A DNA stretch of 64,000 bases, from NCBI RefSeq assembly GCF_900116015.1, contig NZ_FOYH01000008.1:62001-126000 (forward strand). The letters run 5' to 3'. This DNA is from Enterobacter sp. kpr-6 (GTDB lineage: Bacteria; Pseudomonadota; Gammaproteobacteria; Enterobacterales; Enterobacteriaceae). Positions 29,722-36,556 of the stretch are shown piece by piece. Below the pieces are notes generated by a model. That model saw only the letters and a list, made by a program, of their open reading frames with translations. It was not told the DNA's origin and searched no databases. How positions within the stretch are numbered: position 1 is the stretch's first letter; the number at the start of each line of letters is the position of its first letter. Position numbers and translations under genes: made by a program.

Positions 29722-30429
29722 ATGCAGTATGAATATTCAGATGAAAGCTCCAGCCCGCTGGTGATGATCTCCCTCGCGGCCGGGGAAGAAGTGCGTATAG
29801 AAAGCGGCTCGATGGTGTTCCATAACGGCAAAGTGGTGCTTGAAGGTCGGATGAACAGTAACGGCTCCGGGGGGATTGGTGGCATTTTCCGCGCCGCCGC
29901 CCGCTCGCTGGTCAGTGGGGAAGGGTTTTTCATCACCACGGCACGCGGTACCGCCCAGGATGCGCTGCTGGGGATTTCACCCGGCGCAGTGGGGCAAATC
30001 CGGGCGCTGGATACCGGGAAGATGACCTGGTGTATAAATGACGGGGCGTTCCTGGCCTGCGACAGCACGGTGAACTACAACATGAAACGCCAGTCGATTG
30101 GCAGCGTCCTGTTTGGCGGCACCGGCGGGCTTTTTATTATGGAGACGTCAGGTAGCGGCACCGTGCTGGTTAACGGTTTTGGCAGTATTGTCGAACTGGA
30201 ACTGGACGGGAGCGACTCGCTGGTGGTCGATAACCATCATGTCGTCGCGTGGCAGAGCACGCTTAACTATTCGATTAAGGCCGCCTCAGGGCTGTTTGGT
30301 TTTACGACCGGCGAGGGGCTGGTGAATGAATTTTCCGGCTGCGGTCGGTTGTTGATCCAGACGAAGAATCCTTCGGAGTTTGTGGGCGGGTTGATGCCGC
30401 ACATTATTCCGCTGCTGCCGAAAAGGTAA
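29722..30429 (+). CDS. AIM24/TIGR00266-type protein, function unknown
   Basis: A 235-residue, glycine-rich, beta-rich protein without a signal peptide or clear membrane helix. It opens with the block LAAGEEVRIESGSMVFHNGKVVLEG, followed by a glycine-rich turn (NGSGGIGGIFRAAARSLVSGEGFF) and later repeats such as GTGGLFIMETSGSGTVLVNGFGSI. This pattern is that of the TIGR00266/AIM24 family (mitochondrial biogenesis AIM24-like fold), whose bacterial role is unknown. AAGGA lies about 10 bp before the ATG. The gene sits between yhgN and gntU, where E. coli K-12 has nothing. Composition matches the neighbours, so old rather than recent acquisition is likely. Confidence 0.8.
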   Translation: MQYEYSDESSSPLVMISLAAGEEVRIESGSMVFHNGKVVLEGRMNSNGSGGIGGIFRAAARSLVSGEGFFITTARGTAQDALLGISPGAVGQIRALDTGKMTWCINDGAFLACDSTVNYNMKRQSIGSVLFGGTGGLFIMETSGSGTVLVNGFGSIVELELDGSDSLVVDNHHVVAWQSTLNYSIKAASGLFGFTTGEGLVNEFSGCGRLLIQTKNPSEFVGGLMPHIIPLLPKR

Positions 30430-30438
30430 TGCGAAGGA

Positions 30439-30578
30439 CCCCTCACCCTAACCCTCTCCCCTGGGGAGAGGGGACAGATCGAGCGCGGACTCGCCCTTCC
30501 CCCTCTCCCTGAGGGAGAGGGCCGGGGTGAGGGTCCGGTGTTCCCCCTCTCCTTCAGGGAGAGGGTCGGGGTGAGGGT
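30439..30578. repeat. Composite palindromic element D (AIM24-like/gntU)
   Basis: Left end CCCTCACCCTAA, then a spacer with ACAGATCGAGCGCGGACTCG, a CCGGGGTGAGGG end, and an additional half unit ending TCGGGGTGAGGG. Reverse orientation, as in element B. It lies between convergent genes, ending 4 bp from the gntU stop. Confidence 0.85.
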
Positions 30579-30582
30579 AAAA

Positions 30583-31923
30583 TTAGCTCAACAACGTAAA
30601 CGCAATCATCCCCACCATCGCACCTACCGTGCCGAGGATCGTTTCCATCATCGTCCAGGTTTTCAGCGTTTGCGCTTCGGTCGCGCCCGTGAATTTACCG
30701 AACAGCCAGAAACCAGCGTCGTTCACATGACTGACCACAATCGAACCGCCTGCGATACAAATCGACAACGCGGCCATTTGCGCACCGGAGAAATGCAGTT
30801 GTTCAATCACTGGCATCACCAGGCCGACCGCGGTTAAGCAGGCCACCGTCGCCGAACCCTGAATAATGCGCACCGCCGCCGCCAGCACAAAACAGGTGAT
30901 GGCAATCGGTAAACCCATGCCGGTCAGCGCTTCGCCCAGTGCCGGGCCAACGCCGGAATCAACCAGCACCTGTTTGAACACCCCGCCCGCGCCGATCACC
31001 AGCAGGATAATGCCCGCCGGTTGCAGCGCCGCGCCGCACACTTCCATCACGCGATCTTTCGGCATTCCCTGACGACGCGCCAGGCCGTAAATCGCCACCA
31101 GCAGCGCCACCAGAATCGCCGTGAACGGGTGCCCGATAAATTCCAGCCAGTCATACACCGCAGAACCCTGTTCAACAAAGCGCGCGGCGATGGTTTTCAG
31201 CCCTACCAGCACCAGCGGCAGCAGGATCAGTGCGAGGCTAAAGCCAAACGACGGCATTTTGCCTTCACCAAGGTGCGGTTCGCTGATGTCGTCGGGAATG
31301 TGCAGTTCCACATAGCGCCCGATGAAATTGCCGAACAGCGGCCCGGCAATCAGCATCCCCGGAATGGCAGCACACAGGCCGATTAAAATCATCCAGCCAA
31401 AATCAGCGTGCATCTGCGAGGCCAGCAGCATCGGCGCAGGCCCTGGCAGCAGAAACGCCGCCGCCGCGGCAACCCCGGCAAACAGCGGGATCACCAGCTT
31501 CACCAGGTTCGTCCCGGTGTGACGCGCCATCGAGAAAGCCACGCTAATCAGCAGCACAATCGCCACTTCGAAAAACAGCGGCAGCGCGCAAATCAGTCCG
31601 GCGAGACCAATCGCGTAATGCGCGCGACTGTGGCCAAAGGATTTAAGCATTTTGACCGCAATCTGATCGACCGCGCCCGTTTCATGCAAAATCTTGCCAA
31701 ACATTGCGCCCAGCGCCACAACAATCGCCAGAAAACCGAGCGTTCCGCCCATCCCTTTTTCCATTGTCGCTGCGATTTTTGTCAGCGGCATGCCGGAAAA
31801 AAGCCCTGCACCAATAGACACCACCATCAAAGCCACAAAAGCGTGTAAACGCGCCTTCATGACTAAAAACAACAGCAGCAAAACCGAGCCAACTGCCGTC
31901 AAAACAAGCGTTAACGTACTCAC
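30583..31923 (-). CDS. gntU: GntU, low-affinity gluconate transporter
   Basis: A gluconate permease of the GntP family in the inner membrane. It has 446 residues, as in E. coli, and is hydrophobic throughout. Family blocks: GGTLGFLAIVVALGAMFGKIL, LFFEVAIVLLISVAF, LPGPAPMLLASQ, VIGAGGVFKQVLVDSGVG and GGSIVVSHVNDAGFWLFGKF. It is 14 bp downstream of gntK in a gntKU operon. It is a paralogue of GntT at 4.8 kb. Confidence 0.96.
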   Translation of the reverse strand: MSTLTLVLTAVGSVLLLLFLVMKARLHAFVALMVVSIGAGLFSGMPLTKIAATMEKGMGGTLGFLAIVVALGAMFGKILHETGAVDQIAVKMLKSFGHSRAHYAIGLAGLICALPLFFEVAIVLLISVAFSMARHTGTNLVKLVIPLFAGVAAAAAFLLPGPAPMLLASQMHADFGWMILIGLCAAIPGMLIAGPLFGNFIGRYVELHIPDDISEPHLGEGKMPSFGFSLALILLPLVLVGLKTIAARFVEQGSAVYDWLEFIGHPFTAILVALLVAIYGLARRQGMPKDRVMEVCGAALQPAGIILLVIGAGGVFKQVLVDSGVGPALGEALTGMGLPIAITCFVLAAAVRIIQGSATVACLTAVGLVMPVIEQLHFSGAQMAALSICIAGGSIVVSHVNDAGFWLFGKFTGATEAQTLKTWTMMETILGTVGAMVGMIAFTLLS

Positions 31924-31937
31924 ACTACAGCCTTAAT

Positions 31938-32459
31938 TTATTTATTGATCACTTCAATTGTGCTGGCGACAACGCCTTCCAGCGTCTGGTCGATATCAAC
32001 AACCAGTACATCCTGCTCGTCGGTACCTGGCTCTTCCAGGGCTTCGAACTGGGTGACCAGCATTTGGGTTTTGAAGAAGTGACCTTTACGCGCTTTCAGA
32101 CGCGTTTCGATGACGTCAAAATCGCCTTTCAGATAGATGAAAGAGAGGTTCGGATTGCCGTCACGCAGCAGATCGCGGTAGCGTTTTTTCAGCGCAGAAC
32201 AGACGATCAAAGAGACTTTATTGGTGCGCTGCATGGCGAAGGCAGCGTCGTTGAGCGCCTGCAGCCAGGGTTTGCGGTCGTCGTCATTCAGCGGCTCGCC
32301 CGCGGCCATTTTGGTGATATTGCTGCGCGGATGGAGGAAATCGCCATCAAGAAAAGCGGCATGAATTTGATGCGCCACTTCACTGGCGACAGCGGATTTG
32401 CCGCTGCCCGACACGCCCATCAGGACATAGACGTGGTGATCATGGTTAGTCGTGCTCAA
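31938..32459 (-). CDS. gntK: GntK, thermoresistant gluconokinase
   Basis: Phosphorylates gluconate to 6-phosphogluconate, feeding the Entner-Doudoroff and pentose phosphate routes. It has 173 residues (E. coli 175). The Walker A motif GVSGSGKS is at 15-22; DGDFLHPRSNITKMAAGEPLNDDDRKPWL is the gluconate-binding region and VCSALKKRYRDLLR the lid region. Two overlapping GntR operators lie just upstream. First gene of gntKU, with gntR 126 bp upstream on the same strand. Confidence 0.96.
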   Translation of the reverse strand: MSTTNHDHHVYVLMGVSGSGKSAVASEVAHQIHAAFLDGDFLHPRSNITKMAAGEPLNDDDRKPWLQALNDAAFAMQRTNKVSLIVCSALKKRYRDLLRDGNPNLSFIYLKGDFDVIETRLKARKGHFFKTQMLVTQFEALEEPGTDEQDVLVVDIDQTLEGVVASTIEVINK

Positions 32460-32478
32460 AGGGTGTCCCTCAGTCTGT

Positions 32479-32505
32479 TGTTACGGGTAACAGTTATCGG
32501 TAACA
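32479..32505. promoter_or_regulatory. Tandem overlapping GntR operators of gntK
   Basis: TGTTACGGGTAACA (32479-32492) is a perfect palindrome. AGTTATCGGTAACA (32492-32505) matches the reverse consensus at 13 of 14 and shares one base with the first. They lie 20 to 46 bp before the gntK start, where bound GntR would block the promoter. Confidence 0.8.
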
Positions 32506-32585
32506 TTTTCCTGCCGGGGATGATGAGAAGCAATAACCATTCATGCCAGAAGTGAATAAGTGTGAGCTATGTCAAATTTGTCAGA

Positions 32586-33581
32586 CTAAATAGATCCGCC
32601 CGGTGACAAGGTGAAACCTAAATCTAACATTTTCGGCGTCACGGTTTCACCGCGGATCCGCGCCAGCAGGCGCTCTGCACCAATCCGCCCCATGCGCTCA
32701 CGCGGCGTTAAGACGCTGGCGAGACGCGGTTCCATCACCTGGCCGATATCGTGGCCGTGGAAACCGGCAATCGCAATGTCATCCGGGATTTTCAGCCCCA
32801 GACGCTGGCATTCAAAGGCCGCGCCGACCGCCAGGTCATCGTTGGTACAAAAAATGCCGTCGAGCTGCGGATATTCACGCCTGGCCTGGCGCATCAGTTC
32901 AATTCCGGACGAGTAAGATGACGACTGCTCCACCATCACACTGTACGGCGTCAGGCCCGCATCACGCATCGCCTGCTCATATCCCCGCTGTTTGATGATA
33001 GTACGTTCATCCAGACGTGCACCCAGATAGGCCACATGGCGATGCCCGCGCGCAATGATCGCAGCGGTCATTTGGCGGGCGGCTTCGTGGTTATCAAAAC
33101 CCACGGCGATATCGAGGCACGGCGAGGTGCTGTCCATCAGTTCAACGACCGGAATGCCCGCCACTTCAATCATTTTGAGCGTGCGTGGGGTGTGGCTGCG
33201 CTCGGTGAGGATCAGGCCGTCAATGTTCCATGAGAGCATGGATTCGAGGCGTTCCTCTTCCATTTCCGGCTTGTAGCCGTAGTGGGCGAGCATGGTTTGA
33301 TAGCCGTATGCGTCGGTCACGCTTTCGATACCGCGCAGCACTTCGGCGAAGACCTGGTTGGTTAACGACGGCAGCAGCACGCCGATGGCGCGACTGGTGG
33401 CATTGGAGAGAATGTCGGGAGCACGATTGGGGATATAGCCCAGTTCATCAAGCGCCGCAGCGATTTTGCCGCGTAATGCCTGCGAGACTTGCTCCGGATT
33501 ACGCAAGAACCGGCTGACCGTCATTTTGGTCACGCCCACGCGATCGGCAACGTCCTGAAGTACGGGTCTTTTCTTTTTCAT
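32586..33581 (-). CDS. gntR: GntR, gluconate repressor
   Basis: A LacI-family repressor of gntT and gntKU, induced by gluconate. It has 331 residues, as in E. coli. The N-terminal HTH and hinge is VLQDVADRVGVTKMTVSRFLRNPEQVS; a periplasmic-binding-protein-like effector domain follows. It is a separate gene from gntKU, although on the same strand, since the 126-bp gap carries the gntK operators. Confidence 0.95.
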   Translation of the reverse strand: MKKKRPVLQDVADRVGVTKMTVSRFLRNPEQVSQALRGKIAAALDELGYIPNRAPDILSNATSRAIGVLLPSLTNQVFAEVLRGIESVTDAYGYQTMLAHYGYKPEMEEERLESMLSWNIDGLILTERSHTPRTLKMIEVAGIPVVELMDSTSPCLDIAVGFDNHEAARQMTAAIIARGHRHVAYLGARLDERTIIKQRGYEQAMRDAGLTPYSVMVEQSSSYSSGIELMRQARREYPQLDGIFCTNDDLAVGAAFECQRLGLKIPDDIAIAGFHGHDIGQVMEPRLASVLTPRERMGRIGAERLLARIRGETVTPKMLDLGFTLSPGGSI

Positions 33582-33635
33582 CGTGCCTTAAAGTGATAAC
33601 GGGGAAACAGGGTTCCAGTTTATCACGGACGACAG

Positions 33636-33675
33636 ACAACCTCCCCGCAGATAAAGGGAGGTTGTTTTATTTATT
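33636..33675 (+). terminator. Plus-strand intrinsic terminator, gntR-yhhW gap
   Basis: A perfect 10-bp stem ACAACCTCCC/GGGAGGTTGT with a 10-base loop, followed on the plus strand by TTTATTTATTT. On the minus strand no T-run follows, so its strong direction is plus, yet both flanking genes (gntR, yhhW) are on the minus strand. It would stop a plus-strand transcript starting antisense to gntR or in the short gap. It may also simply form the 3' hairpin of yhhW mRNA. Confidence 0.65.
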
Positions 33676-33684
33676 TAAGCGGGA

Positions 33685-34380
33685 TCAAACTGGCGGCAGG
33701 TCAAACAGCAGAATTTCACTGTTGCTGTCAGCATGAATCGACAGTGCCTGCTCGTCCCAAATCGCCAGACCGTCCGCCGTGGTCGCTTTGGTTCCATTGA
33801 TGGACACGCTGCCTTTCACTACCTGGATCCAGACGCGGCGCTCAGCGGCAACCTGATAGACAGACTGTTCATCTTTCAACAGCGCCCAGCGGGAAAGCTC
33901 CATGTCCTGGTTCACTTTCAGCGAGCCATCGCGTGCATCCGGCGACAGCACCAACTGGCAGCCCTGGGCGGCGTCGAAGCGGCGCTGCTCGTAACGCGGC
34001 GTGATGCCGGTTTTTTCTGGAATGATCCAGATTTGATATAGATGCAGTTTGTCGGTGGCGCTTGGGTTGTACTCAGAGTGACGCACCCCGGTCCCGGCGC
34101 TCATGATCTGGAATTCACCGGCAGGCACCTGCTCTTTATTGCCCATGCTGTCCTGGTGTTCTACCGCGCCTTCCAGCACATAAGTCAGGATTTCCATGTC
34201 TTTGTGCGGGTGGGTACCAAAGCCCTGGCCTGCGTCGATCACGTCGTCGTTAATCACTCGCAGTGCCGAGAAACCCATGAAATTCGGGTCGTAATAATCG
34301 GCAAATGAGAAGGTATGCCAGGAATCCAGCCAGCCATGATTTGCATGACCACGATCGTTTGCTTTGCGTAAAATAATCAT
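33685..34380 (-). CDS. yhhW: YhhW, pirin-family quercetinase-like protein
   Basis: A bicupin pirin. The E. coli protein shows quercetin 2,3-dioxygenase activity in vitro; its natural substrate is unknown. It has 231 residues. Metal ligands are in THPHKDMEILTYVLEG (two His) and GVRHSEYNP (His and Glu). The ATG at 34380 (MIILRKANDRGHANHGWLDSWHTFSF) is chosen over a GTG three codons upstream because GGGGTG then forms a ribosome site at normal spacing and the length equals E. coli. It follows yhhX on the same strand after 122 bp. Confidence 0.93.
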   Translation of the reverse strand: MIILRKANDRGHANHGWLDSWHTFSFADYYDPNFMGFSALRVINDDVIDAGQGFGTHPHKDMEILTYVLEGAVEHQDSMGNKEQVPAGEFQIMSAGTGVRHSEYNPSATDKLHLYQIWIIPEKTGITPRYEQRRFDAAQGCQLVLSPDARDGSLKVNQDMELSRWALLKDEQSVYQVAAERRVWIQVVKGSVSINGTKATTADGLAIWDEQALSIHADSNSEILLFDLPPV

Positions 34381-34454
34381 TTTGTTCACCCCGTCTGTTT
34401 TCGATGGAGTAAGTGTGTACCCGATCGATTCAGGATGATAGTGGGTGAAAATTG

Positions 34455-34492
34455 ACTCCTCTGTTCAAAAATTATGAACAAGTCCAGAGGAG
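34455..34492 (-). terminator. Possible yhhX terminator
   Basis: CTCCTCTG at 34456-34463 pairs with CAGAGGAG at 34485-34492, with an alternative inner TGTTCA/TGAACA stem. On the minus strand a short AATTTTC run follows. It lies just past the yhhX stop. The T-run is weak. Confidence 0.4.
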
Positions 34493-34502
34493 CCAAAACC
34501 CC

Positions 34503-35540
34503 TTATTTAGCGAGGGTTACCGTGGAGGGAGAAGCCTGTTCAAAGCCACGTTCAAGAATTTCCAGATTGGTTAATACTTCAGATTCCTTGACGTAATTTG
34601 CGCGCCCTTCAGTCAGGGTGGCGTACAGTGCATCGTAGACGCGGCCATAGTCGCCCGTTTCTGCCGCCCACTCCTCACGCACGGTTTCGCCCGCCGGGTT
34701 GACATATTCAAGCAGGCCGATGCTGTCATCAGCAGCGAACCCTTCATCACCCGGCATCACGTTGGCTTTCAGGCTGGTTTCCTGCTGGTCGATACCGTAT
34801 TTGATAAACGAGCCTTTGGTGCCATGCACAATAAATTTCGGGTAATCGATTTTGACGTAGTGGCTGGTTTTAACGATGGCCTTCAGATCGCCGTAGAACA
34901 GCTGTGCTTCGTAGGTGTCGTCCGGGTTGGCTTTGTTGCGCAGGCTGCGGATGTCATAGGAGACATGATCCGGGCGGCCGAACAGTGAAATAATCTGATC
35001 GAGCGTATGCACGCCGAGGCCATAAAACATGCCGTCCTGCGGCAGTCCCGGTTTGGTTTCTGCGACCGGGCGGAAATAGTCAAAATGGCTTTCAACTTCG
35101 ACGATATCGCCCAGTTTTCCGCTCTCAATGGCTTTTTTAGCAGTCAAAAAACAGGAATCAAAGCGACGGTTTTGATACGGCGTGACGGTCAGTCCTTTGC
35201 TTTTCGCCAGCTCAAACAGCGTTTTTGCTTCGGCGAGCGTCGGCGTGAACGGTTTTTCCACCAGCACATTTTTGCCCGCTTCCAGCGCGCGTTTTGCGTA
35301 ATCAAAATGGCTGTCGGCGTGGGTGCAGACCACCACCAGTTTGACCTGCGGATCGTTTAATACTTCGTCCAGATCGCTTGTGAAATGAATGTGCTGATAC
35401 TGCGGATGCTGCTCTTCCGGCTTCGCATGGCGGCGGAAGATGTGCGCCACATGCCAGGTATCTTTGCGGTTGAGAACATAGGGAAGGTGGTAACGCGTGG
35501 TGCTTTTGCCAAATCCAATAAATGCGCAGTGCAGAGTCAT
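34503..35540 (-). CDS. yhhX: YhhX, Gfo/Idh/MocA-family oxidoreductase
   Basis: A putative NAD(P)-dependent dehydrogenase. It has 345 residues, as in E. coli. An N-terminal Rossmann region (CAFIGFGKSTTRYHLPYVL) precedes the family VEKPFTPTLAEAK block, with its conserved EKP lysine, and the C-terminal GFO/IDH beta-sheet domain (GLGVHTLDQIISLFG). The substrate is unknown. The ATG at 35540 (MTLHCAFIG) fits the family start and follows AAAGGACTG; an upstream in-frame ATG would add 12 unrelated residues. RyhB lies upstream on the same strand. Confidence 0.92.
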   Translation of the reverse strand: MTLHCAFIGFGKSTTRYHLPYVLNRKDTWHVAHIFRRHAKPEEQHPQYQHIHFTSDLDEVLNDPQVKLVVVCTHADSHFDYAKRALEAGKNVLVEKPFTPTLAEAKTLFELAKSKGLTVTPYQNRRFDSCFLTAKKAIESGKLGDIVEVESHFDYFRPVAETKPGLPQDGMFYGLGVHTLDQIISLFGRPDHVSYDIRSLRNKANPDDTYEAQLFYGDLKAIVKTSHYVKIDYPKFIVHGTKGSFIKYGIDQQETSLKANVMPGDEGFAADDSIGLLEYVNPAGETVREEWAAETGDYGRVYDALYATLTEGRANYVKESEVLTNLEILERGFEQASPSTVTLAK

Positions 35541-35589
35541 AATGCAGTCCTTTTTTAAGTCACTGCGTTTAACCATAGCGCATCCGAAA

Positions 35590-35745
35590 AGGATTTTAAT
35601 CAGGTAATGCTCACATCTCAGCCGTCGGCGGCGCAGGCAGTTTGCTCACGGCAAGCGCGCAGCAACCGGAGCGTACAAATTGTACGTGAGGATGGCGAGC
35701 ACTTCCCGTGGGCAAAATGGCAAGTAAGCCAGGCTGAAAAAAACT
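35590..35745. other. Palindrome-rich segment between yhhX and RyhB
   Basis: A roughly 155-bp non-coding stretch downstream of the RyhB terminator and upstream of yhhX. It holds a perfect palindrome CGTACAAATTGTACG (35672-35686) and several shorter inverted repeats. I cannot assign it to a named repeat family. It has no supported reading frame. Confidence 0.5.
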
Positions 35746-35749
35746 TAAA

Positions 35750-35841
35750 AAAAAGCCAGCACGCGGCTGGCTAAGATAATACTGGAAGCAATGTGAGCAA
35801 TGTCGTGCTTTCAGGTTCACCGTAGCGGTCCCCCTGAACGC
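35750..35841 (-). ncRNA. ryhB: RyhB small RNA
   Basis: RyhB is the Hfq-dependent, Fur-repressed RNA that shuts down iron-using proteins when iron is scarce. About 92 nt long and located between yhhX and yhhY as in E. coli. The central region, including the pairing stretch GAAAGCACGACATTGCTCAC and the following ATTGCTTCCAGTATTA, appears identical to E. coli. The 3' end is a terminator hairpin AGCCAGC-CGCGT-GCTGGCT followed by eight T residues. The 5' hairpin loop differs in several bases but still pairs TTCAGG with CCTGAA. The 5' end is set by alignment to GCG at 35841. Confidence 0.93.
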
Positions 35842-35843
35842 AT

Positions 35844-35862
35844 GGCAATAATAATCATTATC
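35844..35862. promoter_or_regulatory. Fur box of ryhB
   Basis: The 19 bases match GATAATGATAATCATTATC at 16 positions, with a perfect right half. They begin 3 bases upstream of the predicted RyhB 5' end, so Fur-Fe(II) would cover the promoter. Confidence 0.9.
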
Positions 35863-35963
35863 ATTCGCACTTGTCTACCTCTTTTTCGCAAAAAATGGCA
35901 GTTGACGGATTTTTCAAACCCGGTGAAGGTGAAAGGGACAATTAACCATAAAGGAGAAAGGGA

Positions 35964-36452
35964 ATGAGCGAGATTGTGATCCGTCACGCACAACCAAACG
36001 ACGCAGAAGCATTACGCCAGATAAACGCGCGGCCGGAAGTGATTCACAACACGCTACAACTCCCTCATCCCTCAATGGAAATGTGGCTGGAACGAATGAA
36101 ACCGCAGCCGGGTCGCCGCCATCTGGTCGCCTGTATCGACGAGATCGTGGTCGGCCATCTGACGCTCGCCATCGAGCAAAACCCGCGCCGCAGCCATGTG
36201 GCAACGTTTGGCATCAGCGTCTGTGCAGATTCCCAGGGCCGCGGTGTTGGCAGCGCGTTAATGCGTGAGATGGTGAACCTGTGCGACAACTGGCTGCGTA
36301 TAGAGCGCATTGAATTGACGGTGTTTGTCGATAATCCTTCGGCGATAGCGCTGTACCGCAAGTATGGTTTTGAAGTGGAAGGAACAGGGCGGAAATATGC
36401 GCTTCGCAACGGCGAGTATATTGATGCGTTGTTGATGGCGCGGATGAAGTAA
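35964..36452 (+). CDS. yhhY: YhhY, GNAT N-acetyltransferase
   Basis: A 162-residue GNAT-fold protein, as in E. coli, where it has been linked to amino-acid N-acetylation. The acetyl-CoA-binding motif A is visible as VCADSQGRGVGSALMREMV, and motif B follows (VFVDNPSAIALYRKYGFEVEG). A strong ribosome site AAAGGAGAAAGGG precedes the ATG. The gene is divergent from ryhB. In E. coli K-12 several genes and an IS1 separate it from ggt; here only a composite repeat does. Confidence 0.93.
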   Translation: MSEIVIRHAQPNDAEALRQINARPEVIHNTLQLPHPSMEMWLERMKPQPGRRHLVACIDEIVVGHLTLAIEQNPRRSHVATFGISVCADSQGRGVGSALMREMVNLCDNWLRIERIELTVFVDNPSAIALYRKYGFEVEGTGRKYALRNGEYIDALLMARMK

Positions 36453-36455
36453 TTT

Positions 36456-36552
36456 CCCCTCACCCCGGCCCTCTCCCACGGGGAGAGGGAGGAAAGCAAG
36501 CCCGCGCTCGATCTGTTCCCTCTCCCGGCGGGAGAGGGTTAGGGTGAGGGGG
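36456..36552. repeat. Composite palindromic element E (yhhY/ggt)
   Basis: Left end CCCTCACCCCGG, right end TTAGGGTGAGGG, spacer with CCGCGCTCGATCTGT. Two hairpin units. Between convergent genes, starting 3 bp after the yhhY stop and ending 4 bp before the ggt stop. Confidence 0.85.
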
Positions 36553-36556
36553 AATC

